This document shows, one piece after another, positions 50,617-58,828 of a stretch of DNA of 64,000 bases. The notes below the pieces were generated by a model. It was not told where the DNA came from, did not search any database, and saw only the letters and a list, made by a program, of their open reading frames with translations. The stretch is taken from contig CAWJIH010000009.1 in assembly GCA_963842975.1 (NCBI GenBank), forward strand, positions 124,001 through 188,000, read 5' to 3'. This DNA is from JACJWR01 sp963842975 (GTDB lineage: Bacteria; Actinomycetota; Actinomycetes; S36-B12; UBA10799). The translations under genes were made by a program, and so were the position numbers. Numbering within the stretch: the stretch's first letter is position 1; each line of letters opens with the position of its first letter.

Positions 50617-52542
50617 GTGTCAGGAGATCAAACTGCCACGGATCCACGTGTTGCGCCGGACCCGAGGTGGAAGCGCCTGCTTCCCATCGCGGAATGGCTC
50701 CCCAGGTATCGCACCCGGTATCTGGCCGGCGATGTACTCGCTGGGTTGGTGGTGGCGGCCCTCGCTATCCCGCAGTCGCTCGGCTACGCCGCGATAGCGG
50801 GTGTGCCGGTGGTGGTGGGACTCTATGCCATCCCGCTGGCGCTGATCGCCTACGCCATGCTCGGCTCGTCCCCACACTTAGTGGTCGGACCGGTATCAAC
50901 CGTCTCAGTGCTGTCGGGGACGCTGGTGGCGGATCTGGCCAGAGGAGATGGCAGCACCGCCATCGCGCTGACAGCCGCCTTGGCAATCGGGGCTGGCGTC
51001 GGCCTGATCATCGGTGGGGTGGCCAAACTTGGGTGGGCCGCGGAGTTCATGTCTCGGCCGATTGTCACCGGCTTCGTGTTCGGCCTGGTGCTGCTCATCA
51101 TTGTCGGTGAGCTTCCCAACTTGTTGGGCCTCCCGGCCGAGTCCGGCGACGTCTTCGTCCGGGCGTGGGCGCTGGCGACGAACCTCGGTGCCATCACTCC
51201 CCTCACTGCTGCCATAGGGGTGTTGTCGCTGGTGATTCTCTTCGTCGGGGCTCGGTTGGTTCCGAAGATCCCTTGGGGTCTGCTGGTGCTGCTGGTGGCA
51301 ATCGTCGTATCGAGCGCCTTTGACTTCGCCGATCGCGGTGTCGCGACAGTGGGGGAGGTGCCGCAAGGGCTGCCGGGGCTCGCCCTCCCGATGGTGTCTG
51401 TCTCGGAACTTCCAGCCGTGTTCACCGGCGGCATCGCGCTGGCGATGGTTGGGCTGGCCGAAGGTTTGAGTGCCGCTCGACTCTTCGCGGCCAAGGAGGG
51501 TTACTCGATCAAGACAAATCAGGAGCTGATCGCCACTGGGGCGGCCAATGTTGCAGCCGGACTTTCCGGCGGCATGGGCGTGGCTGGGTCGCTGTCCAAG
51601 ACCGCGGCGATGGTGCGCTCTGGTGCTCGTTCCCAGATGGCCGGCCTGGTAGCTGCGGTACTCGTGCTGGTGGTGATCGCGGCATTTGCTGGCTCGCTTG
51701 CGCCGCTGCCCAAGGCAGCGCTGGCGGCGATCGTGATCCAGGCGGTGTGGGGGCTGATGGATGTCCGGGCGATTCGGCGCTACCAGAAGATTCGGCGCAA
51801 CGACTTCAACTCGTCGCTGGCGGCGATGTTCGGGGTGCTCGTGTTTGGCCCGCTCTACGGGCTGCTGATCGCGGTCGGCCTAGCCGTGCTTGGTCTCGTC
51901 TACCGCTCAAGCCGGATCGACATGGAGATCATGGGTCGGGTGCCCGAGGAGAAGGCCGCCTGGGGCGGCATTCGCAATCATCCGGAAAGGATGACCTACG
52001 ACGGCGTCATAGTGATGCGTCTGGATGCCCCTTTGTTCTGGGCCAACGCGACTGAAATCCAAGACGGAATCATTGCCGCGGTGGATGCCGACCCGGATGT
52101 GCGTGCATTGGTGCTCGACCTCGAGGCCACAAGCCAACTGGATACCACCAGCATCGACGCGTTGGAGTTGCTGTGGTCACAACTGGAGGAACGGGAAGTT
52201 GACTTGTACCTGGTGCGAGTCTTCTTTCAGGCACGGCGGGTGCTTCGACGGGCCGGATTGTTGGACAAACTGGGTCCCGACCACATGTGGCACAGCATCG
52301 CTGCGGGCGTCCGGGCGGCCCGCAAGGCCCAGAACCTCACCGGTAAACCACACGCGCAAGATGTGGATGACTCCAACGACGACGATGACACGCCTGGGCG
52401 GGAGCGCATCGCGGTGGATGACGCGAACGGCTATAACAACGGCGAGGAAATCAACGCTGACGGCGAAGCCGTTCCGAGGGGCGGCTACCAGGACCCGTTT
52501 AATGCCGAGCGCCGCACCTGGTGGGGGAGACTGCGGCGCTAG
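50617..52542 (+). CDS. SulP-family anion transporter with STAS domain
   Basis: 641 residues. The transport domain (about residues 25-430) begins YLAGDVLAGLVVAALAIPQSLGYA, the SLC26/SulP signature, and has about twelve hydrophobic helices. A STAS domain follows (about 440-560, VMRLDAPLFWANATEIQDGI and LDLEATSQLDTTSIDAL). The last 80 residues are hydrophilic and acidic (DDSNDDDDTPGRE) and end in a basic WWGRLRR. Substrates of the family are sulfate, bicarbonate or other anions; this one cannot be assigned. GTG start. Confidence 0.9.
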   Translation: MSGDQTATDPRVAPDPRWKRLLPIAEWLPRYRTRYLAGDVLAGLVVAALAIPQSLGYAAIAGVPVVVGLYAIPLALIAYAMLGSSPHLVVGPVSTVSVLSGTLVADLARGDGSTAIALTAALAIGAGVGLIIGGVAKLGWAAEFMSRPIVTGFVFGLVLLIIVGELPNLLGLPAESGDVFVRAWALATNLGAITPLTAAIGVLSLVILFVGARLVPKIPWGLLVLLVAIVVSSAFDFADRGVATVGEVPQGLPGLALPMVSVSELPAVFTGGIALAMVGLAEGLSAARLFAAKEGYSIKTNQELIATGAANVAAGLSGGMGVAGSLSKTAAMVRSGARSQMAGLVAAVLVLVVIAAFAGSLAPLPKAALAAIVIQAVWGLMDVRAIRRYQKIRRNDFNSSLAAMFGVLVFGPLYGLLIAVGLAVLGLVYRSSRIDMEIMGRVPEEKAAWGGIRNHPERMTYDGVIVMRLDAPLFWANATEIQDGIIAAVDADPDVRALVLDLEATSQLDTTSIDALELLWSQLEEREVDLYLVRVFFQARRVLRRAGLLDKLGPDHMWHSIAAGVRAARKAQNLTGKPHAQDVDDSNDDDDTPGRERIAVDDANGYNNGEEINADGEAVPRGGYQDPFNAERRTWWGRLRR

Positions 52543-52600
52543 GCACTGGCCGACACCACCTGGGGTCACGAAAACTACGTCTGGCGACTGCCAGGAACCC

Positions 52601-52768
52601 TCACTTGCGCTTGGACATCCAGCCGAACATGGTGCGCTTCGCTGGCTTGCCGTTGTCACAGCGGCAGCGGTCCCGCGAGGGAACTCCACGCATCACCTGG
52701 CTGACGTGGTTTCCGCATCCGGAGTAGGTTGCTTTGCCGCACGAGCGGCATTCGGCTGGGCTGCACAT
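52601..52768 (-). CDS. 55-residue cysteine-rich protein, putative metal-binding
   Basis: A small gene on the minus strand, ATG at 52768, with GGAGG ten bases upstream. The product has CxxC at residues 7-10 (ECRSCG), C18 in YSGCGNHV, and C35xC37 in RCRCDNG, followed by a basic tail ending FGWMSKRK. Similar 50-60 residue proteins of unknown function are common in actinobacteria by recollection. The Cys and His set could hold zinc or copper. A CsoR-like palindrome lies 47 bases upstream, hinting at copper control. Confidence 0.7.
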   Translation of the reverse strand: MCSPAECRSCGKATYSGCGNHVSQVMRGVPSRDRCRCDNGKPAKRTMFGWMSKRK

Positions 52769-52814
52769 AGGTGTCGATCCTCCGCGGGTATCGGCTGAGT
52801 GAAGTCCCGCAAGG

Positions 52815-52830
52815 ATACCCTATGGGGTAT
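52815..52830. promoter_or_regulatory. CsoR-like copper operator candidate
   Basis: ATACCC-TATG-GGGTAT, a perfect 6-4-6 palindrome that fits the ATACCC/GGGTAT half-sites of CsoR-family copper repressors. It lies between the Cys-rich minigene (minus) and the amidase gene (plus, start at 52928). CsoR is not encoded in the window. Confidence 0.5.
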
Positions 52831-52927
52831 TTTCCGGCAGGGTGGTGGCAACGGTGCCGCACAGGTGCGCGGCGCGATGCCGAAACCAAACAGGACAACT
52901 GCCGCCGGGCGATGATCAACTAATCGG

Positions 52928-54423
52928 ATGGAGCCACACGAATACACCGACTACGACGCCCTGGGCCTCGCCGAACTGGTGCGGACCAAGCAAGTGAAAC
53001 CGGCCGAGCTGGTCGAGGTCGCGATTAGGTGCATTGAACAGGTCAATCCGGACTCAATGCGGTTGTGGAACGACGCGATGCGCTGGCTCGGATGGAGGCT
53101 CGACAACCACGTGATGGCGCCTTCTCTGGGGTTCCTTTCCTGGTCAAGGACATGGACGGCGTGCTTGGTGGGGAGCCCAACACTTCTTCGTCGCGGTCCC
53201 TGCAGTCCTGGCGGCCAGTCGCTGATTCCGACCTGTTCGGGCGATTCAAATCGTCGGGTCTGGTGATTGTGGGCAAGACCAATTGCCCCGAGTTCGGCAT
53301 TGTCGGTGTCACCGAATCGGAGTTGCGGGGTCCGGCGCGTAACCCTTGGAATACCGATCACACCCCCGGCGGGTCCTCGGGAGGCTCGGCGGCTGCGGTG
53401 GCGGCTCGGATCGTACCGATGGCCCACGGGGGCGACGGCGGCGGTTCGATCCGGATCCCGGCATCGGCCTGTGGGCTGTTCGGGTTGAAACCCAGCCGCG
53501 GTCGACAGCCGATTGGCCCCTATGCCGCGGAGTTCTGGGACGGCTATGTGGTGCCGGGAGTGATCAGCCGCTCGGTGCGGGACACCGCCGCAGCCCTCGA
53601 CGCCACCCACGGCGCCAGCGTCGGTGCGCCCTACGCCGAACCCCCGGCGCCGAAGTCGTTCCGGCAGACGCTGGAGGGGCCAGTCCCGGCATTGCGGATC
53701 GGGTTCTCTACGAAGGCGTTCCTCGCCGAAGCTATGCATCCTGATGCAGTAACGGCGGTGCTGGACGCCGCTGCGCTGCTGGCCGACTTGGGTCACGAAG
53801 TGGTTGAAATCGACCTTCCGTTGGAGCGTGAGGAGTTGGCTCGGGCCTACTTGGTGGTGGTCGCAACCAGCATCGCTGCAGAAATTGCCGAAACCGAACG
53901 TCAGACCGGCAAGAAGCCTGAGCCTGGTGACTTCGAACTGCCCACCTGGTTCCTTGGCCAAGTGGGTCGTGAACTGAGCGCGTTGGAGCATGCGCAGGCC
54001 CGGGAGCAAGGGCAGCAACTGGGGCACAACCTGGCGTTGTTCTATGACCAGCACAGCTTGGATGTGCATCTCAGCGCCACCATGGCCTTCCCGCCGGTGC
54101 GGGTAGGGGAGTTGGCGCCATCGGCGATCGAGCGGGCCGCATTGGCGGCGTTGCGCCGGGCTTCTTCCGGTCGCGCACTGCGCTTGATACTGGATCAATT
54201 GGCGGCAAACTCGCTGGCCAAGACACCCAACACCCAAGTGTTCAACATGACCGGCCAACCAGCGATGTCGGTGCCACTCTGGTGGAACGAACGTGGCTTG
54301 CCGATCGGCGTGCAGTTCGCCGGTCGGTTCGGCGACGAGGTGACGCTGCTTCGGCTCGCCGCCCAACTGGAAGCGGCCCGACCCTGGTTCGACCGTCGCC
54401 CGCCGGTAGAGGCAACGGGTTAG
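52928..54423 (+). pseudogene. Amidase-signature family hydrolase, split by a frameshift
   Basis: The ATG at 52928 begins YDALGLAELVRTKQVKPAELV and EVAIRCIEQVNPD, a typical amidase N-terminus, then the frame goes wrong. The next frame continues LNAVVERRDALARM, AFSGVPFLVKDMDGV with the catalytic Lys, and TPGGSSGGSAAAVAARI with the Gly-Ser loop and Ser of the Ser-Ser-Lys triad, through GLPIGVQFAGRFGDE near the end. One missing C at about 53053 (GACTCAAT for GACCTCAAT) explains the break. Restored length is about 498 residues. It would hydrolyse an amide of unknown structure. Confidence 0.82.
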
Positions 54424-54445
54424 GGCGCCGACCCACCACCGCGCG

Positions 54446-55579
54446 CTAGTCGCGAGCGGCGAGGCTCTCGCGCAGTTCGTCCACGACTGATGCTGCGACG
54501 GCTCGCAGATCTCCGCGGGCGGCCTGGGCCATCGCTCGCTGCCGCTCATACCCGGCCCCGCGGTTGATGATCCGATTCAGCCCGGCCAGTTCTTCGACGC
54601 AGCCGAGCTGCTGAGCCACCGGAGCCAAGCGGGCCATCTCCTCAAGCAGATGCTCCACCACTAGCCCTTCACGGCTGGCGTCATCCAAGATGATGATCGA
54701 ATCCATGCCGTAGCGGGCGCTGCGCCACTTGTTCTCCTGCACGTGCCACGGTGGCAAGGTGGGCAAGGTTTCGCCTGCTGCCAGCCGGGTGTCGAGGTCC
54801 ACAATCAGGCAGTGCACCAGGGCGACCACGGCGGCGACCTCTTCGAACGTCGCCATCGCATCGCAAATGCGGACTTCGATGGTCCCCAACGTCGGTGAGG
54901 GGCGGATGTCCCAGCGGATCTCGTTGATCACGTCGATGACGCCGGTGGTGTACATGTCGTCGACGTACGACTCGTACTCCGCCCAGGTGTCGAATTGGAA
55001 CGGCAGACCTGCCGTGGGCAACTGCTGGAACAACAGTGCCCGATTCGACACGTAGCCGGTGTTCTGGGCGTCGTAGAACGGTGACGACGCAGACAGCGCC
55101 TGCAGATGCGGGAAATACCTCAGCAGGGAGTTCAACACCGGCAGCACCCGGTCTCGATCCGGCATGCCGACGTGCATGTGGATGCCGTAGATGAGCATCT
55201 GCCGACCCCACCATTGGGTGCGGTCGATCAGGGTGTCATAGCGCGCCGAGGAGGTGACCACCTGATCCTGCCAGGAGGCGAAGGGGTGCATGCCGGCGCT
55301 GAACAGTTCGATGCCCAGTGGCTGCGCGACCGCTGCTACCTGAGTCATCGACTCGGTGAGATCCGCCATCGCCTCGCCCACGGTGTGGCAGACGTCGGTG
55401 ACGAGTTCAACGGTGTTGAGCAAGAGTTCCCGGTGCACCCGATGCCCGGAGATCAAGTCGAGTTCGGCGAAGACCTCGTCCGCCCGGGAGACCAGGTCCT
55501 TGGTGTCGGCGTCGACCAACCCGAGTTCCCACTCCACGCCCAGAGAGTGGCTCGCGGACGGGTGAAAGGGGATTTCCAT
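54446..55579 (-). CDS. Carboxylate-amine ligase, glutamate-cysteine ligase family 2 (YbdK-like)
   Basis: 377 residues. SLGVEWELGLVD is the ATP/glutamate-binding start of the GCS2 family, and YGIHMHVGMPDRDRV and TIEVRICDAMATFEEVAAV are further signature blocks. YbdK-type enzymes have weak glutamate-cysteine ligase activity; in actinobacteria, related proteins also serve ergothioneine synthesis (EgtA), but no egt genes are here. GGGAGGGAAGG precedes the ATG. It lies behind metB and the beta-synthase gene, so a thiol-related role is plausible. Confidence 0.87.
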   Translation of the reverse strand: MEIPFHPSASHSLGVEWELGLVDADTKDLVSRADEVFAELDLISGHRVHRELLLNTVELVTDVCHTVGEAMADLTESMTQVAAVAQPLGIELFSAGMHPFASWQDQVVTSSARYDTLIDRTQWWGRQMLIYGIHMHVGMPDRDRVLPVLNSLLRYFPHLQALSASSPFYDAQNTGYVSNRALLFQQLPTAGLPFQFDTWAEYESYVDDMYTTGVIDVINEIRWDIRPSPTLGTIEVRICDAMATFEEVAAVVALVHCLIVDLDTRLAAGETLPTLPPWHVQENKWRSARYGMDSIIILDDASREGLVVEHLLEEMARLAPVAQQLGCVEELAGLNRIINRGAGYERQRAMAQAARGDLRAVAASVVDELRESLAARD

Positions 55580-55596
55580 AGCCTTCCCTCCCGCCG

Positions 55597-56775
55597 CTAG
55601 CCCAGTGCCTGCGTGAGGTCGGCCACCAGGTCGGCAGCATCTTCGATCCCCACCGACAGCCGAATCAAATCCGCCGGTGGCTCCAACGCTGAACCTGCGG
55701 TGGAGGCGTGGGTCATCACAGCGGGCAGTTCGATCAGCGATTCGACCCCACCGAGGGACTCCCCGAGGGTGAAGATCTGCGTCGCAGCGCAGACTTCCCG
55801 GGCCCGCTGCTCGCCGCCATCCACCCGGAACGAAACCATGCCCCCGAATCGGCGCATCTGCTGGGCCGCGGCAGCGTGGCCGGGAGTGGAAGGCAGGCCT
55901 GGGTAGAACACCTCGAGGACCCGCGGATGCGACTGCAGAAACGCCACCACCGCTTCGGCGTTGTCGCTGTGCCGTTCCATCCGGACCGCCAAGGTTTTGG
56001 CGCCGCGCTGGGCCAGCCAGCAGTCAAAAGGTGACGGTACCGCGCCGGCGGCGTTCTGCAGGAAGGCGATCTTCTCGGCGACGTCGGCGTGCGGGGTCAC
56101 CACCGCTCCACCCACCACGTCGCTGTGCCCGCCGAGGTATTTCGTGGTGGAATGCACCACCACATCGGCGCCCCAGGCCAATGGGTTCTGCAGGTACGGC
56201 GTGGCAAAGGTGTTGTCGACCACCAGCAGCGCGCCGACGCCTGCGGCCACCGTCGCGTAGTGATTGATGTCGGCGCAGGCCAGCATCGGATTCGACGGTG
56301 TCTCCGCCCACACCAGGCGGGTGCGCCCGGGTTGCACCGCGGCCGCCAGCGAGGCGGGATCGGCCAGCGATGCAACGTCGTAGTCGACTCCCCACTCGGT
56401 CAGCACCTTGTCCACTAGGCGGAAGGTGCCGCCGTAGGCGTCGTCGGGGATGACGATGTGGTCCCCCGGGCGGGTGGTGGCTCGCAGGATTGCATCGGTG
56501 GCGGCCAAGCCGGAGGCGAATGCCATCGCCGTCACGCCCGCCAACGGTGCGCCTTCCCGGTCCACACCTTCCATTGCGGCAAGACCCGCCTCCCACGCCG
56601 CCCGAGTGGGGTTGCCGCTGCGGGAGTATTCGAAGCCGGCGGGCAGCGTGCCCACCGCTGGCTGGCGGAACGTGGTGGACAGGTGAATCGGCGGGATCAC
56701 CGCTCCGGTGGCCGGGTCGGGATCCTGGCCGGCGTGAATCGCGCGGGTGGAGAAGCCGGGGTGCGCTGGTGTCAT
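55597..56775 (-). CDS. metB: Cystathionine gamma-synthase / gamma-lyase family enzyme
   Basis: 392-residue PLP enzyme of the Cys/Met metabolism family. The PLP lysine is in HSTTKYLGGHSDVVGG, with WAETPSNPML and LVVDNTFATPYLQNP before it. SLGGVESLIELPAVMTHAS near the C-terminus favours gamma-synthase or gamma-lyase over other members. ATG at 56775. The beta-synthase gene is immediately upstream in the same direction, so the two probably run transsulfuration between homocysteine and cysteine. Confidence 0.9.
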   Translation of the reverse strand: MTPAHPGFSTRAIHAGQDPDPATGAVIPPIHLSTTFRQPAVGTLPAGFEYSRSGNPTRAAWEAGLAAMEGVDREGAPLAGVTAMAFASGLAATDAILRATTRPGDHIVIPDDAYGGTFRLVDKVLTEWGVDYDVASLADPASLAAAVQPGRTRLVWAETPSNPMLACADINHYATVAAGVGALLVVDNTFATPYLQNPLAWGADVVVHSTTKYLGGHSDVVGGAVVTPHADVAEKIAFLQNAAGAVPSPFDCWLAQRGAKTLAVRMERHSDNAEAVVAFLQSHPRVLEVFYPGLPSTPGHAAAAQQMRRFGGMVSFRVDGGEQRAREVCAATQIFTLGESLGGVESLIELPAVMTHASTAGSALEPPADLIRLSVGIEDAADLVADLTQALG

Positions 56776-56802
56776 GAGGGTGATTGTCCTCTGTCGGTCG
56801 GC

Positions 56803-58185
56803 TTAACGCGCCACGAAGTTCAGCAGATCCCCGCGGGTGAGGACGCCCTGTGGGCGGCCATCGGCGAGGACCACCAGGGCATCGGATTCACCGAGCCGAG
56901 TGACGGCCATGTCGACGGACTCCCCGGATCCGATGGTTGGCAGCGGTCCGGACATGAAGCTGCTGATCGGATCGGCGAGTTGCGCTTCGCCCCGGAAGAG
57001 CACCGCCAGCAGTTCACGTTCCGACACCGACCCCACCATCTCGGAGACCAATACCGGAGGTTCGGAGGTGACCACTGGGATTTGCGACACCCCGAACTCG
57101 TCGAACAAGTCGATTGCGTCGCGCATGGCCTCATTGGGATGCAGGTGAATGAAATGGGGAAGGTGCCCAGAGCGCGCTGCCAACACCTCGCCCGCTGTGG
57201 CCTGCTTGCGGTTGCCGGGCAGAAACCCAAAGGCCGCCATCCAGTCGTCGTCGAACACCTTCGACAGGTAGCCGCGCCCGGAGTCGGGCAGCAGCACCAC
57301 GATGAGGTCATCCGATGCCGCCTTCGCCGCCACCTGCAAGGCTGCCGCTGCAGCCAAACCGGACGACCCCCCAACCAACATGCCCTCTTCGAGGGCAAGC
57401 CGCCGGGTGACGGCGAAAGCCTCACGATCTGACACCTCGATCACTTCGTCGCAAATGTCGGCGTCATATGTGGTGGGCCAGAAGTCCTCGCCGACACCTT
57501 CGACCAGGTAGGGCCGTCCGGTGCCGCCGGAGTACACCGATCCGACCGGATCGGCACCGATGATGCGCACCGCGCCGTCACTGACCTCTTTGAGGTAGCG
57601 ACCGACACCGCTGATCGTGCCGCCGGTGCCGATACCGGCGACGAAGTGGGTGACCTTGCCCGCGGTCTGCCGCCAAATCTCAGGGCCGGTGTCCAAGTAG
57701 TGTGACTCGGGGTTGTGTGGGTTGGAATACTGGTCGGGTTTCCAGGCGCCTGGTACGTCCCGGGCGAGACGGTCGCTGACTGAGTAGTACGAACGGGGAT
57801 CGTCCGGCGGCACCGCAGTGGGGCACACGTGCACCTCGGCTCCGTAGGCGCGCAAAACCGCGATCTTGTCCTGACTGACCTTGTCCGGGCACACAAAAAT
57901 GGTCTTGTAGCCGCGCTGCTGGGCGATCAGGGCTAGCCCGACACCGGTATTGCCGCTCGTTGGTTCAACGATGGTCCCGCCAGCGGCAAGTTTCCCCTCG
58001 GCCTCCGCAGCGTCGATCATCCGGGAGGCAATGCGGTCCTTCACAGAACCGCCCGGATTCAGATACTCGAGTTTGGCCGCCACCGTTGGCCCGCCTGCCG
58101 GCGCCATGTGGGCTATGCGCACCAAAGGGGTGTTGCCGATGAGGTCGGTCACCCGCTCATAGATCGCCGGTGATCGCTGGTCCAT
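56803..58185 (-). CDS. cbs: Cystathionine beta-synthase with C-terminal CBS pair
   Basis: 460 residues from the ATG at 58185, with AGGAGG seven bases upstream. The PLP domain has K49 in GGSVKDRIASRM and PTSGNTGVGLALIA; GTGGTISGVGRYLKE binds the PLP phosphate. The last 120 residues are two CBS domains (FGVSQIPVVTSEPP and DALVVLADGRPQGVLTRGD), a Bateman module that in human CBS binds S-adenosylmethionine. It makes cystathionine from serine and homocysteine. The Rrf2 gene is divergent, 128 bases away. Confidence 0.93.
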   Translation of the reverse strand: MDQRSPAIYERVTDLIGNTPLVRIAHMAPAGGPTVAAKLEYLNPGGSVKDRIASRMIDAAEAEGKLAAGGTIVEPTSGNTGVGLALIAQQRGYKTIFVCPDKVSQDKIAVLRAYGAEVHVCPTAVPPDDPRSYYSVSDRLARDVPGAWKPDQYSNPHNPESHYLDTGPEIWRQTAGKVTHFVAGIGTGGTISGVGRYLKEVSDGAVRIIGADPVGSVYSGGTGRPYLVEGVGEDFWPTTYDADICDEVIEVSDREAFAVTRRLALEEGMLVGGSSGLAAAAALQVAAKAASDDLIVVLLPDSGRGYLSKVFDDDWMAAFGFLPGNRKQATAGEVLAARSGHLPHFIHLHPNEAMRDAIDLFDEFGVSQIPVVTSEPPVLVSEMVGSVSERELLAVLFRGEAQLADPISSFMSGPLPTIGSGESVDMAVTRLGESDALVVLADGRPQGVLTRGDLLNFVAR

Positions 58186-58204
58186 GGAACATCCTCCTGG
58201 GGAA

Positions 58205-58244
58205 ACTCGGAATGTGCACCAGAACAGTAGAAGATTTGCCGAGT
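58205..58244. promoter_or_regulatory. Inverted repeat between cbs and the Rrf2 gene
   Basis: ACTCGG (58205-58210) and CCGAGT (58239-58244) are complementary, and TGTGCAC at about 58213 recurs inverted as GTGCACA near 58270. The intergenic region serves both divergent promoters and could bind the Rrf2 protein. Weak evidence. Confidence 0.3.
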
Positions 58245-58301
58245 GCGGCCGCTCGCACCCCCTGACACAGTGCACATGCCGTGTCGGGTTCGCGCGGGTC
58301 G

Positions 58302-58307
58302 TACCTT
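58302..58307 (+). promoter_or_regulatory. -10 hexamer of a leaderless promoter
   Basis: TACCTT is six bases before the GTG at 58314 and supports that start over the longer reading frame. Confidence 0.5.
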
Positions 58308-58313
58308 TGTCTC

Positions 58314-58790
58314 GTGTGGTTGTCGGCGCGGGTGGACTATGCGGTGCGTGCTGCGTTGGAGATTGCCGCGCACACCGATGGTCCGTTGACCGCCGAAGAG
58401 CTGGCGAGTCGGCAGGGCATCTCGGTCAGCTTCCTGGAGAACATCGTCGGCGACTTGCGACGTGCTGGTCTGGTGACAAGTAGGCGTGGTCGCAATGGCG
58501 GCCACTCCTTGGCGCGACCGGCGGATCAGATCACTATCGGCGACGTGATGCGTGCCGAGATCGGCAATCTCGCGGATATTCACGGCGAACGACCAGAGAA
58601 CATGGCCTACCCAGGGGCCGCCGAGCATCTCACCGATGTCTGGGTCGCGGCGCGCGCGGCCTATCGCAAAATTCTTGATGCGGCCACGCTCGCAGACGTG
58701 TTGAGCGGGAGTTTCACCGGCGAGGTTGCGGACTTGGTCGCGGATCCGCGGTCATGGGAATCGATCGACACGCTTCGAGGATTTCAGTAG
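58314..58790 (+). CDS. Rrf2-family transcriptional regulator (CymR-like)
   Basis: 158 residues from the GTG at 58314. VWLSARVDYAVRAALEIAAH is the usual N-terminus, and the winged helix contains LTAEELASRQGISVSFLENIVGDLRRAGLV with the wing RNGGHSLARP. The three cysteines of IscR and NsrR are absent, so it does not hold an iron-sulfur cluster and resembles CymR, the cysteine-metabolism repressor. Divergent transcription from cbs and metB makes these the likely targets. Confidence 0.9.
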   Translation: MWLSARVDYAVRAALEIAAHTDGPLTAEELASRQGISVSFLENIVGDLRRAGLVTSRRGRNGGHSLARPADQITIGDVMRAEIGNLADIHGERPENMAYPGAAEHLTDVWVAARAAYRKILDAATLADVLSGSFTGEVADLVADPRSWESIDTLRGFQ

Positions 58791-58828
58791 CGCTGCGTTT
58801 TCCACAGCACCAGTGACATGATCATGAA

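Noticed and set aside
52951..54549. A 532-codon minus-strand frame opposite the amidase
   Set aside because: The amidase signature on the plus strand is unambiguous apart from one frameshift, and the antisense product has no family features.
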